NCBI GenBank assembly: GCA_024305745.1
Contig: JAHRBS010000004.1
Location: 3,534,001-3,598,000, forward strand
Direction: 5' to 3'
DNA from: Polyporus tsugae
Taxonomy: Eukaryota; Basidiomycota; Agaricomycetes; Polyporales; Polyporaceae
Length of the DNA: 64,000 nt
Every line of letters begins with the position of its first letter. Position 1 is the stretch's first letter. A program made the translations under genes and the position numbers. The notes beneath the pieces are model-generated. The model worked only from the letters and a program-made list of their open reading frames with translations, did not search any database and had not been told where the DNA came from. Below are positions 39,559 through 54,028 of this stretch, one piece after another.

Positions 39559-40726
39559 ATGACAGACGAATTGCACCCACAAGACGCTGGTGGCACCGAT
39601 AACAGTCCGCCCTCGTCTGCCACACAAGCTCACAGCGAGCGACATCCTACCCTCTACTACGACGACGGCAATGTCGTCCTCTCCGGCCGCACCCAGGATG
39701 GCGAGCTCCAGCTGTACTTCCGTGTCCACAAGTCTATCCTCTCTCGCCACTCCCCCGTCCTGGCAGACATGTTCTCGATCCCCCCGCTCCTTGTGAAGGG
39801 CTCGAGGACCCAGTTCGCGGAGTCGTACGACGGCGTCGTGCATGTACAAATGCCCGACGGCGCTGACGACCTGACAAGCTTCCTCACTATGTTCTACGAC
39901 CCGCTGTGAGTCTCCAATTCCCTGCTTTCCCAACGCCCTCCCCAGACCGCTCACACGACGCCCCATGCATCTCCACCCCTCTAGCGGTACCGCGTACAAG
40001 CGATTCGACCCCAATACGCCCGTCCTCGTCCTCGGCGCCCTCAAGCTCGCGATGAAGTACGAGTGCGACGCCCTCCGCCACCGCCTCATCTCCTCCCTCG
40101 AGGCCGACTGGCCGCAGACCCTCGCCCAGTGGGACGCGCGCCGCGTCGAGGCCGTCATCATCCGCTCCGAGCACTCGCTGCAGCTGACGGGCAAGGTTGA
40201 CGGCCTGTACCTCGACGACCGCCTGCCCGAGCCCGCGAGCGCGATCCGCATCGCCAGCGACTACGCGATCCCGAGCATCCTCCCCGCCGCGTTCTACACG
40301 CTCGCGCTGCTCAGCACTGACGCGGACTGGGACGAGTGCCGCGCGAACCCGGGCAAGCACCTCCGCTTCGGCGCGCGCACCGCCCGCTGGCGCCTCCTCG
40401 ACAAACGCGACCTCATGCGCCTCGTCCACGGCCAGAAGCTCCTCGCCGCGCACACGCGCGCGATCGGGACCGACGTCTTCGGGCTCCGCTGCCAGCGCGG
40501 CATGAAGGGCTGCCAGAAGGCGCGGAGCGACTGCTGGAAGTACTTCCAGGAAAACGCGCCGAACTCGATGGACGACCCGCTCGACATCCTGCACGACTGT
40601 ATGCGCCTCGACACGCTCTTCAGCGAGCTGCCCTGTGCGGTGTGCACGTCGGACATCATAGTCATGGCGGAGAAGAAGCGAAGAGAGCTCTGGAGGAGCC
40701 TCCCTGCTGTCTTCAACCTTCAGTGA
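39559..40726 (+). CDS. BTB/POZ-domain protein, 362 aa
   Basis: Two exons (39559-39905, 39985-40726; 79-nt intron) give 363 codons. Residues about 30-130 form a BTB/POZ domain: LYYDDGNVVLSGRTQDGELQ, FRVHKSILSRHSPVLADMF, then TSFLTMFYDPL. The C-terminal 230 residues are helical with several Cys and Arg and no recognised second domain. Agaricomycete genomes carry many such BTB proteins; they form oligomers and may act as cullin-3 adaptors, but a specific role cannot be inferred. The second exon is very GC-rich, so the antisense strand is also open for 235 codons; that frame is a shadow. An upstream in-frame ATG at 39517 would add 14 residues. Confidence 0.85.
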
Positions 40727-41652
40727 GCCCCCGATTATTAGTTTATAATTTCTTCATGGCGCGATCGACTCCGTCGACCGACAATAAAATTTCACCCTGT
40801 ACTTGTACCCCTTCCTTCCGTACAGTGCTCCGTTTCCATGATGCTGTATGTACAGTATTTCTCTGTGGGACTCTGGACTCCTCCTTGTATGGCTTATTCA
40901 TGTAACATGTATGTATCTTCGCTTTCGATGCAATGGAATTCTACTGCTCTTCGGCACTTGATCACGGCTACTCGACGAACGTGCGCATTAAGATGTCTAT
41001 TCACAGGCACTGATGACTGGAAAGGACATCGCTAGAGGAACAATTGCGAAAAGCAAGAATGACAACGTACACAACGGCAACCATTCTAGGTAACGTACAC
41101 TCCAACGCGATCTAAAAAACAACATACAACAGCAGGTTTGAAAATAAAGATGGGATGAGAAATGAGGCCTGAGGGGAAGCAAGCGCGATGATTAGGTGGG
41201 GGTCGGAACCAGGAGCTAGAGGGCGAATGGATGACCGGTGGAGATGGGGAGAGTGATGAGAGTACGGAGATGGATGATGGGGATGATGAGTCGGTTTAAG
41301 GAGGCATAGAAGATGGGCATGATGAAGGGTCACGAATGCGGAAAGACCAAGACAATCATGCATGGAGGATTGCAATACACAGAAGACAGGTCTCGCGCAA
41401 GAGGACGCGATCAGTTGGTGGGTCTGGGACGTAGTACGTACACAGAGATGCTGCGGGGAGTAGCAGGGGAAGCAAACACGGGAATGGGAGGGATATCAAT
41501 AATGAGGATGGGCGAATACAACATGCAGGATAGACAAAATATAATTATTGGACGGAGAATGGCGAGCGATGCATAAAGGATATATATGATTATTGCGTAT
41601 GCGAACGTGAGGATATATGAGATGTCGTTTCAGGTCGTGAGTAGCCCGGTCG
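40727..41652. other. convergent 3' region of BTB and RhoGEF genes
   Basis: Over 900 bp between two converging stops. The minus half (about 41040-41560) is purine-rich with GAT/GGA repeats. It contains no gene I can support and probably includes long untranslated regions. Confidence 0.45.
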
Positions 41653-44600
41653 TTACGTTGTACCGGCTTTCGGTCGGGGCCCAGGCTTGTTACTTTTCGA
41701 TGAAGTGGTGGGGTGCGTCGACTGGCGGAAGAACGCAGCGTGCGCCTGGGCGCGATCGCACTTTTTCGCGATCCTGAGCGCGCTCTCATATGCGCGCTCT
41801 ACCAGGGCGCGCGACGGGCTCGATGTTGGGGTATGATCTACTAGGTCTGCAAGGCGACGAACGTAAGCACCATCATTCGTTGGCGGACGGAGGACGGGAT
41901 CAGGACTCACCTCGATATTGCAAGACGTATCTCATCACCCTTTGCACCGGCTGGATCGCAAGATCCCTCACCGTCATTTTCGTATCCTGCTCAGAGCTCC
42001 TCTTGGGGGCTGAGCCGTGTCCGTGAGCGCTGCTCGGGCTGTGATGGGGTACAGGTGTGTGGCCGTGGCCGTGGCCAGGCGTGGACACCGACGGCCTCGG
42101 GCGAGAGGCGGTGGGAGAAGAGGCGGTGGACAAGCTCGGGAGATAGCTCAGCGACGACGGCATGCTCTTCCGCCGCCACGCCGTGACAGCGCGCGAGAGT
42201 CCGAGGCTGCTGGAGACCCGTGCCACGCTGCCGTGTCCGTTTATGCTCGTCGATTTGTGGTGCTTCAAGGGCGGCGAGTCCGAGTCCAGGGTAGGAGGGG
42301 AAGACAATGGCGGCCCGCCCAGTCCAAACGCAAGGCCAGTACCAAGTGCTGCAGTGAACATGCCAGCGCTATCGTGGACGAAGTTAGAGACGGTCTCGCC
42401 ATGGCCTATATCAGACATCGTCGACGAGAACCGCCTGGCTGACACACTAGCGTGGAACGATGGGGCAATGCCAATTTGGCTTCGAGTGCGTAGAACGCGG
42501 CCAAACGTGGAGGACGGATGATCATGTCCGTGGCTCGAGAACGTATCGTCCCCAAACTTCTTGGTGAGTTTCTTCGGGGGAAGGAGGTTCGCATCCTCGA
42601 TGAAGAACTCGCCTGCGATGCCAGCCCATGCGACGAGCGCGGACTCCAGGTCCTCCTCGCAACCGATAAACGCTGCGCTAACGCCCCACACGCTCGGGTC
42701 ATCCATGACGTGGGCAAGCAACGTCTCGGAAACACGCAAGAGCGCAGGGATGTGCTTGGCGACCAGCGATGCGTAATGATGGGAAAGCTCCGTCGATGCG
42801 AGCTCCCGGAGGCGAGTTTGATAGTTCCGCTCGGTCTGGACGAGCTCGCGACAGCGGAAGAGCACATCGCGGGCGGTCTTCCAATCCTCCTCGTCTTCCG
42901 CGTCCGAGAGCGCCTCATCGTCAGAGTCCTCGCCATCGAAGTCGCGTTCATCGTGGCCCACGCTGAAGCGCGCGCGGGAAGCCGATCGAAGGGAAATGCC
43001 CATCTCGCGCGGGCCGCCAAAGCAGAATGAGGATCGACGGTCTCGGGGATCATAAGTCTCGTCATCGTCGCCGTGGCCGACCTGGCTGGGAGCCGCGCTC
43101 TTGCGACCGGGAAGCCTGCCATGAGCGAGCGCCACACTCTCCTTCCGAAGACGTTCCAAGTGTTGCACGAGCACGTCATCAGGAACGTCTGCCATGGCCA
43201 GCGTCCAGCGACGCATTGCGTCCTCGCTCCTGTCAAGATAGCCACCCACTACAGCGAATCCAGATGCCGAAGCCCTCGTGTTCTCCCGTGAGTCAGCTGG
43301 TGCAATCGACGGCGTAGGGCTTACGGAGGACGCGAAAAGGCCCGCGTCGTTGCCACGACTGTCCGCTACAGAAGCCTCGGCCACATCGGCAGGCGGAGCG
43401 CAGTCGGTGTAGGGATTAAAGGTGTCCGCGTGGGGGTCGTTCCAAGATTGGATTTCTAACGCACACGCGCTTTCCACAGGTTGCGTGTCAACGGCGAGCT
43501 GAGAAGAATGGGCCGCGATGGAAGTGGAGCAGAGGCCAGTGCACGCAAGATCCGAGAGAACTTGTGACGACCTTCGTTTGCGCAGCTCGAAGATAGGTCC
43601 CAAGGTGGAAGGCTTTGACGAGGAGCTCTCCGCCGCCTTAAAGTTGGATCGATAGTGGCGCGAAGCGTTGGAGGCAGGCAGGCATACGAAAGGAAGCGAG
43701 GAAAAGCCGCATTGTGTCAGCTCCGGGCAAGACCGCGAGGGTACAAGGTTCGACTTACGGAAGAGTACCAGTATGATGGTTCTCGACCACCCAACTCGTC
43801 AGCATCTTCTGCAGCCCGACGCGCCTCTTCCACGCTGGACCATATCCTATTTCGCGGACTGTGCTGGCCTAAGCCGTTTGGAGTCGACTTCGACCTGCCT
43901 AGCGCCGCAGCATGGGTGTGGGGGTACGGGTACGCGGAGGGTGCCAAAGGCGGCCTCTTCTTCTGAAGTTTGTTCACGCGGGTGCTGTTGCGAGGGGACA
44001 ATCCAGGCGACGATGCGGAGTCGGGAGTAGTGATGGGGCTCGACATACTGGACAAGGAGGTGCTCCCCCAGCTGGACGTAGTACAACCACTCTCCGTCGT
44101 CCCACTACTCCGGGAGCTGGGAGCCTGGCGGGAGAGAGGGCCCTTTGTGCTTCCATCGCTGAAGCTGCGACTTGGCCGGTAGGACCTGTCGCTCATGGTC
44201 GGAGCGCTGTTGGACCTACTGTGACGGACGAAGGACTCGCCAGAGCCAAGCGCGCGATTCAGCAGGAGACCAAGGACGGAGGGGCTGGTGGCAGGGGTGG
44301 GGGGACGGGCCTTGTGAAGTCTTTTGCGGCGGGCGGTCATTGATGAGGGGTCGCGAGCGACAGCCTCCATGCGAGAAGGACCGGCGTGGAGGGCATCCGA
44401 AGAGAAAGACAAGGTGGTGCCAACGCTGGAAATGCGCGCAGGGTGTCGGGAAGTTAATATGGCCGGGCGACCGGACGCGCTGGCCGGGAAAGCTGGGTCA
44501 AGATTTATAGAAGCGCGAAAGGCGTGGCCAGTATCGGACGCAGAGTGGGAAAAGACGCCTATCGCCGGTGAGATGTCGGCAGGGTGGAGGATCGACGCAG

Positions 44601-45056
44601 AGTTTGGGTGGTCGGGACCCGGCGGGTTGGGAGGAAGGGGAAGCGGTGCGGGAGTGTCTAGAGAACCCACATTCTTACCGTTCCTACTACCTCCGTGCTC
44701 CTTCACGTTCGCGACGGCAGGCTCGGCAAAGATTGAATGCGTGGAAGTCAGGGCGAGTGTATTCTGGCAGGACGGATAGAATGACCGAGGTTCTGTGTTG
44801 ACCGCGTCGGCTGTATTCTGGCCGTAAGCAGTGAATTTCAGGTCACAAGAAGTAGGAACACACAATATGGTATCGGGGCGCGCGCCGACGATGCGGATAA
44901 GCCAGAGTTGGACCCTGGGAAGGGGCGTGTGGTACTGTGGTCATAGCGGTAGGATTCGGCGTGAAGAGTTAGCGGCTCAGAGAGGATGTTGGGGTAATCT
45001 GCTGGAGACTCAAAAGGGGGGACTGGCTTGCTCTGAGGGGGTAACGTTGCCGTCAT
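41653..45056 (-). CDS. DH-domain (RhoGEF) protein, at least 1,054 aa
   Basis: Four exons (45056-44864, 44810-43759, 43636-41911, 41846-41653) give 1,055 codons. The first 600 residues are disordered and Ser/Pro-rich. A Dbl-homology domain begins near residue 670 with ARDVLFRCRELVQTERNYQ, continues through ALLRVSETLLAHVMDDPSVW and ends with the conserved TVRDLAIQPVQRVMRYVLQY and a last helix in exon 4 (RALVERAYESALRIAKKCD). DH domains catalyse GDP/GTP exchange on Rho GTPases. A segment of roughly 170 disordered residues interrupts the domain before its third conserved region, and no PH domain follows. The start is uncertain: an ORF beginning at ATG 45284 suggests an additional 5' exon, but I could not join it in phase with confidence. 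Confidence 0.8.
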
Positions 45057-46484
45057 AACAGTGTGCGTCGAGGGGATGTGCCGGAGGATCTACAGGCACC
45101 GAGGAGGGCAACGTGAGATCTGTGCGCGCCAGAATGGTGGTGGCGGGGAGCGACGCAGTGGTGGACGTGGGTTTGGGTAGGGGAGGGTAGCCGGGGATGG
45201 GAGGACTAGAGATGTGGGTTCGGTGGGAGGGTCATGGAGCTTGGAGGATGGCGATGGACGGGGGACGAGGAGGAGCAAGTTCATGGTCTGTTCAAGGCAC
45301 TATTTTAGCACGACGACTGCCCCTCAGATCTGACGTCAATTTGTGCCATGCGCGAGACTGATCTCCGATCCGCTCATGCCCCGGCCACGCGTCTGTATTC
45401 GCTCCGAGACCGTCCTTCGCAACAGTTTTTTCAAATCATTCTGCACATGGTCCCGAAACACATCCGTCTCGCACTCTTACACTTGCCCCCTTGTCTGGCC
45501 TTCGCTCCGGAGGCGATATATACAGGTTAGGATCGAAGCTTTAACAGCGACACGCCAGGGACCAGGACATCCGCTGACCACCATCTGCACCACACACATC
45601 GCTACCAACCTGCTCTCGAGCTGGTCAAACTCAAAGGCCGGATGACGCACAACATTACATCGAGCATTGGCGCACGTGTCATTGTCAGCATCGTTCTCCA
45701 CCCATCGAATTCGCCCAGCGCATACCTGGGAGCTGTCGTCCCGAACGACGGGATCCTCTCCCATGTTCGTGGTCGCGAGAGCGATTCTCGCGCTACTGTC
45801 TGCACTTTTTGCCTGCAAACGACACCCCAGCTACATTCACTCGTAGTTGCTCGTGACGCCACTTCTATTCATCTCTTCACACACGTCCTGTACTGGACGC
45901 CCAGAAACTACTGCGGTCTGCCCACATCCAGTCGTGCGCGCGATTCAGACCTCGACGCGGCTTACGAATGCCACCGCTTCCCTGTATTATTATACCATTC
46001 ATAGCAGCCGCTCGGTTTGAGTGTACGTTCGCAGCAAATTGTAGACGATAAAACCATGAGGCCCGTTGCAGCGTCTCGATTGGACGGCGCCGCGAACGTT
46101 ATAAAGTTGTCACAATGTCGATCGACAATACTGGGTGCTGTCCATGGGCTGAAACCACGCATTTCATTCCCGCTGTCATCTCCAGCACTTTTCATGCGAC
46201 CTGCACCCGTAGCCAAGAACGCCACGGACATGCTCAACACACATACGATCGCAACTTTGTGTTGTCCCGCTGCCAAGAACATCATCCACGTTGGCTGTCA
46301 CCCATACGCCACAACTTGCAACACTCACAAAAAGGTACTTACACCACCTCCGTGGGGGAACAAGAGGGAACAAGCCGTCTTTCACGCGTGTATTCATCGA
46401 GGATAGCGTCAGCGTCCTCCACTTGCGCCGAACCCTATGTCCTCATCGACATGACAAACGTCCGGAGATACAAACCCCCGAACT
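45057..46484. other. RhoGEF upstream region and RIB7 3' flank
   Basis: The part 45057-45284 may hold an extra 5' exon of the RhoGEF gene. On minus, 46285-45962 encodes a 107-residue frame starting with two Met codons and a hydrophobic stretch (VAIVCVLSMSVAFLATGAG) and containing four Cys. It could be a small secreted protein but has no splice or homology support. The rest shows no coding signal. Confidence 0.35.
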
Positions 46485-47889
46485 TCAGACGATCCTAAGG
46501 GCCATGACGGCGTCCAATCCGAAGACTTCGGTCCTGACGTGCTCAAACGTCGGCAGCTTCAATGACCACACCCGCAAAGCAAAATCACCGTGGCGTCAGC
46601 GTCGGATGGCGACACTTGGCTTGCACTCACTTTGTCCGCGAGCACTCCAGACCCGTAGCCCACCCCCGCCTCGCCTACAATCGTCGGCGCGACCGTCACA
46701 ACAAGCGCATCCATAATCTTCGCGCCTTCTCCGCTCCCGGTCCCCTCGGAGCTCTCGCGTCCTTGTCCTTGCTGTCCCGCCCGTCCACGCGCCGCCTCGA
46801 GGAACGAGCGTATCACCCGCGCACCTCCCTCGACCATGAGCGAGCGCACACCAAGCCCGCGCAGGGCAGTCAGCAGATCCCGGACGCTAATCAGGCCTGT
46901 CGTGGCAACACCGCATCATGCCGCCACCACCAAACCCAAACCATCACAGCCGCCGTCATCCGTCATAGTCTCTCAGCGAAACGCGTCACAGAATTCCATC
47001 GAATCCGACGATGAGTAAACTCACCGACTCCACCTGCGCCTTCGGTGCGCACCCTGACGATTCGCGCGCCGACGGCCCGCAATATCGCCTCGCGCTCCGC
47101 CCAAACCTCTGTGTCTGCGAGGTCGCGGGACGGACACCGCGGCCCGCAGACGATCCAGGGGCGACGGCCCCGGCCCGTCTGGAAATTCCTGATAAGTTTG
47201 CAGTCGGGGGAGAGGCGGAGGTGTGTATCGAGCACGATCGGTCTCGGCTGGCGGTAGCTGTGTGCGTAGCCTGCCGGGAGTGGGGGGAGATGGCGTGCTG
47301 GACGCAATGCAGGTCAGTTTCGGACACGGTTGCAGCGAGATGCGGATTATTGAACAGTCAATGCCATATGGCGCACAGCGTTCATCGATGGTGGTAGCGG
47401 GTAAATTCTCGCCCTGGTGAGGACGCGAAGAGAGGAAGAGATGGAGATGGAGATGGAATGGAACCAAGCATAAGCGAGAACTCACTGTTCAGTTGCGGGT
47501 CATCGTTCTGTGCGGTGCCGATACCCACGAGAATCGCGTCGTGGAGGGTGCGCATCCTTCACGTTGCACCACTATTAGTACGCCATGCTTTCCGCCGCTT
47601 GCTGGGAATGATGCCGGGCTCACCAGTGCGTCATGACCATGCTCTCCCTGCCACTGAGGATAAGCTGCTTTCCGCCCGCACCAGCGATCTTTGCATCGAG
47701 CGACTGCGCGAACGTAAGCGTCACGAACGGACGAGGTGGGGAGGGTGACGCGGGGGAAGGGGACGTGGATTCATCACGGTCGCGGTAGTAGATGGAGGGA
47801 TGCGTTTCGCGAGACACGGACAGCCCGTACAGGTCCCGTAGGATGGCTGGCGGCGAGGGAAGTGGGGTCTCAGCTGTCGTTGCAGCCAT
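46485..47889 (-). CDS. RIB7: 2,5-diamino-6-ribosylamino-pyrimidinone 5'-phosphate reductase, 315 aa
   Basis: Five exons (47889-47624, 47556-47486, 47297-47025, 46896-46631, 46556-46485) give 316 codons. The RibD C-terminal reductase fold is clear: RPFVTLTFAQSLDAKIAG, then QLILSGRES, HWMRTLHDAILVGIGTAQND, YRQPRPIVLDTHLRL and GVRSLMVEGGARVI. In fungi this NADPH-dependent enzyme reduces the ribosyl side chain before deamination, in riboflavin synthesis. An insertion rich in Gln, Gly and Ser (about 30 residues) separates the VEGGARVI motif from the conserved DALVVTVAPTIVG. The second intron is long for this window (188 nt). It is divergent from methionine aminopeptidase 2. Confidence 0.93.
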
Positions 47890-48702
47890 AGAGAGGTTCT
47901 CTGCGAGACGTCAAGGGCGGTTGAGTTGGAGATACTTCGGCTAATGTCTGGCCACGACGGTGAACCAGCTAGGTTCTGTGTTCAAGAAGGTCAAAAATTG
48001 CCAGGGGAGATCCATGTATAGATGCACTCACGGGTCGTGTGTGTGTGGGGACGATGGCCGCCAGCCGCAGTGGTGTGGTTGGAAGCTGGTTGGAAGATTC
48101 AAGAGGGAGACGTCAGTAGTGCCTTTGCGAGTTGCTCTTCAAATCAATGTAGATCGGCAGATTGACCGATGACATTTGTCAAATTCGAATTCATTCGACG
48201 CACCCGCAGCCCAGACGATCGTCGACACCGAGTCCTGTCCGTGCGTCCTTGTTCCCCCACACGTCTCTGATAGACTTGTCTCGTACCCACTCGTGTTAGC
48301 TGGGGCGAGCTTACTACGAGTGGGTACGAGACAACTGATCATGATAGACTATCGTACGCCTTTGGCCGATTGGAAATGCTTCCCTGATGGGAACGGCTAC
48401 AGCGACTCGAGGGGATGGGAATTACGAACTATTATAGATGTCCGACGACTCTTTCTTGCCCCCAATGTCTTCGCAGATCTGATCCGCATGGACGAAATCC
48501 CAAAAGTGGACGACTCAAGGCGATTCAGCTGCCCGTTTGAACTGGAGGATTGTGAGTACTGCGCATCACGTGCTGAGAGACAGTGCATATTTCGGCAGCG
48601 CGCGGCTGCAGAAGTCTTCCAGTCTCCGAGTCCTACGTAGCTCGCGTGCCCTCCTCCCTCTCAACTGACTGCCCGCACCGTAAAGAGGACTGTAGGTCGC
48701 CA
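47890..48702. promoter_or_regulatory. divergent promoter of RIB7 and MAP2
   Basis: The 813-bp space contains a perfect inverted repeat (recorded separately) and a plus frame open from 48176 to 48640 (154 codons, no recognised domain, non-ATG start, first internal ATG about 48337). I cannot decide whether that frame is a gene or chance. No clear TATA box was found for either flanking gene. Confidence 0.4.
48276..48334. repeat. perfect 19-bp inverted repeat with 21-nt loop
   Basis: The arm TTGTCTCGTACCCACTCGT (48276-48294) recurs as its exact reverse complement at 48316-48334, with a 21-nt spacer. It could form a strong hairpin in RNA or a cruciform in DNA. It lies between the divergent RIB7 and MAP2 genes. 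No target-site duplication or transposase is visible, so a MITE is only one of several possibilities. Confidence 0.9.
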
Positions 48703-50917
<2,215 letters not shown>

Positions 50918-53480
50918 ATGCGCTGGCTCCTACCCCGCGTTGCCTCAGACATCACGGAACCAGAGGAGCTCAGACCAACCGTCCTAACGAGATATTCCCC
51001 CGACATAACTGCAAATGGCGAGGCGTTGCGGCATTTCGAATCCTCCATTGCGGTGCCGCCTTCCTCGCGGGTCGGGGACCCTAAGCTTAAACAGCGCGAG
51101 AGCCGGCCCATCAGGCTATGGGAGTTCTGGAAGTATGGCGCATTCGCCGCGATGAAAGGTGAGTTCGTCATCCTCTGCGCATCTCCCCACAACGCGTGCC
51201 CTGTGGGGAGGAAGTCTTCTTTGACGGCAAGATTCTCGCCCATGCGAATGCGGGGTAGTGCGGGGTGGGATCTCCGGCTTGCCGGATGCGGGCGCTTCAC
51301 GTCCAGTTCCTGTCGCGGCTATGACGTGCCGTGTTTCGCCTCCCAACCGTCCAACGAGTCGTTCCTGACCGCATACATCTACTTGTAGCCACCACCATTG
51401 CCGCGGATATCCTCTCACACCAGTTATGGGGTCCTCGACGCAAGTCCTGGGGCATCGAAATGACACTCTTGTCGAGCATCATGAGGGGTCTCAGCCGTTA
51501 TTCATACCTCACGGACATTGTGAGCCTTGTGTTTCATTCGTCACCCTTCCGGCCGCTGCTCACTGCGATTTTAGGGCACGGTCCGAATGCTCATGAGTAT
51601 TGGTGGCCTCTGCCCAGTCCCGTCGGACGCCCTTGTCACCCCGGTCACGTTTCAAGTACGCAAACGCAAGCTCCGCGGAATTCTCCAGGAGTTCGACGCT
51701 TGCGAAGATGGCAGACGGGAACTGTCGGGCGAATGGGTGGTGGGGAAGAAGACATGGCGGCGTCTCCAAGCGGAGTGGCGGTTGCGGAAACAGGGAAAAC
51801 CCCTAGGTGCAACTCCCGGCAGAAGCAAACGGAAAGAGCGTGTGATATTATATCTACATGGCGGTACGTCTTTCAGCGCGTGGTGTTTCTTCTGTGCTCT
51901 TCTGTGCTCATCAGATGTGCATATAGGAGCATATTACATGTTTAGCGCTGCCACTCACCGACTGATCACCATCCCCCTTGCTAAATATCTTGACGCACGG
52001 CTGTTCGGTAAGCTCTGCCCCGCTTTTCATAAAACTGATAGACTGACGACCCGTAGCCGTCGACTACCGTCTAGCTCCTGAGACTCGATTTCCAGGAAAC
52101 CTCCATGACGTCGTCTCGGCTTACTTTAGGCTCGTTGACGACCTCCATGTCCCTCCAGAGAACATCATCCTCGCTGGTGACAGCGCCGGGGGTGGCCTCA
52201 CCCTTGCGCTGTTGATGTACCTCAGGGATAACGACTATCCATTACCTTCTGGAGCCATTCTCATGTCACCGTGGGTCGGTGCGTTGTTAAATTATTATAT
52301 CTCATCATCATGAGCTCTGATCGGTCGCTCTCAAAGACCTCACAATGAGCTGCGAGTCTTGGGACAGCAACGCCCAGTTCGACATCGTCCCTGTGCCTCA
52401 ACCCGGTGATCACCTCAATCCCATTCTCTGTTATCTCGGGGACCATATGGAGAAGTATCTGACCCACCCATACGCAAGCCCTCTTTTTGGCGACTTCAAG
52501 GGTTTGCCTCCTCTCCTTATTCAGGCAGGCGAGGCTGAGGTGCTCCGGGATGAGATCACTCTTTTGGCGCATAAGGCTTCGCTAGCAGGGGTGGAGGTGT
52601 GTCACGAACTCTACGAGGACATGGTGCGTCACCATTGTGCTTCATTGTTTGGTCTGTCCTGATATGGTTCTAGATCCACGTGTTTCAATCATTCCCTTTC
52701 CTTGGAGCGGTCCACCACGCCTACCTGTCTTGCTTCGATTTCGTCTGGAATTTCCTGCCTCAGTACCAAGCACGCAGTCCTCAATACTTCGGATCCTCGG
52801 CGGAGAAGGTTTTGGAGGACGAGATGGATACCGATGCTACCCGTGTCGTGCGAGGAGATGGTACAGAGACCGGTGAAGGTCGCGAGACCATCACTGAGAC
52901 GCCGCCAGAGACGACACGCGTGGGCTCTTACCGGGAACTCCACCCCCCTGGGTCTCACTCGCCGACGCCCAGTCTGGAGGAGCCAAGCTGGGGATCCATG
53001 TACGTCTCTACCAGCTCCGACGACGAAGGTGACTTCGAAGATGGGGTGGTGCGGATGCAGCCCGTGTATACTCCTCCGTCCATTTCCCCAACTCCAGTCC
53101 CATCGAGTAGTCAACGACCAACGTTGACCAAGGCACCATCCTTCTCCCGTCTTCGGGCCACATTCACTGCCATCGCCGATGCCGCTTCAGTGTCTGCGTC
53201 TGGTACCCTCAACATACCCGTTCTCAATTCTCCGCTTCCGTCAGCGCCTGCCTCGCCTACTCGCCGCAGACCTCGTATCTCCTCCATCAGCATGACCTCC
53301 TCATCTGAAGCACCACCCGAACCGACCATTCGCCGCTCGCAGCGGAGTCATCCCGACATCACCTCACTGTGCAAGTCTTGGTCTGCATCCGGCCCTGCAA
53401 ACCAGACGACGACGTACAAGCCTGACCTCATATCGAAACGTGGCGAAATCAAGCGTGAACGTTCCTTTACGGGCTCATAG
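50918..53480 (+). CDS. HSL-type alpha/beta hydrolase with long disordered tail, 685 aa
   Basis: Seven exons (50918-51158, 51389-51519, 51575-51863, 51927-52007, 52057-52278, 52337-52623, 52674-53480) give 686 codons. It belongs to the hormone-sensitive-lipase branch of alpha/beta hydrolases: the oxyanion motif LYLHGGAYYMFSAATHR, VDYRLAPETRFPG, the nucleophile elbow AGDSAGGGL, the acidic region LIQAGEAEVLRDE and the His in YEDMIHVFQSFPFL. Relatives include steryl-acetyl hydrolases and carboxylesterases acting at ER or lipid droplets; the substrate is unknown. The last 240 residues are a Ser/Pro/Thr-rich disordered tail with many S/T-P sites, which suggests regulation by phosphorylation. The intron 51520-51574 is assigned by phase and restores GTVRMLMSIGG. 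Confidence 0.88.
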
Positions 53481-54028
53481 TATTTCGGTCCGTTGGCTAC
53501 GCCTCGGCTTCTCTTCGCTACCCTCCGCCCTACTGTTCCATTTGCTTTCGCCCGTTCGCTCTCTTGCGATCGCATCTGCTTCGTTTTTCCTATCTCCCTA
53601 TCCCTCGTTTTTGACATTGCGATCATCTCGATTTGGATCAACCTCGTTCACGAATTGGTGCCCGATCCGCTGTATTCAAGACAACTCTGTACTGCTGTGC
53701 ATGGCATACGAAGTAGTGTAGCCTATGTACCCTGTAGTACCTACCGGCGCGAGTGTAATGCCATACAGCTTTACGTTTTGTAGTCTTGATTCGCTCCTCG
53801 TTCTGAACCCCCATGGGGTCAGGCAGTGGAGTGGGTTCGTGGCTCTAGGGGCCATTTGGGGTCCTGGAGTTGTTTACGTACCGAGAGATCGGTCGTCTCC
53901 TTGGATCCGGCCCGCGAATAGACGGTAGACCCGGACGGAGCGCCCGTGCGGTGGCGGGCTGCAACTGCAAGGCATGCCGCAGCTTGGCTCATTCTCGAGC
54001 TCATGCAGGTCTCAGGCTGCCAGCGACG
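53481..54028. promoter_or_regulatory. promoter region of ISC1
   Basis: About 550 bp between two genes on the same strand. The first part is pyrimidine-rich (53500-53660) and probably the 3' untranslated region of the hydrolase. No additional coding segment could be supported. Confidence 0.4.

Noticed and set aside
39887..40594. 235-codon minus frame over the BTB gene
   Set aside because: Antisense shadow caused by strong GC at third codon positions of the real exon.
48176..48640. 154-codon plus frame between RIB7 and MAP2
   Set aside because: Starts without ATG, lacks known motifs and spans a perfect inverted repeat; kept only as a note in the intergenic entry.
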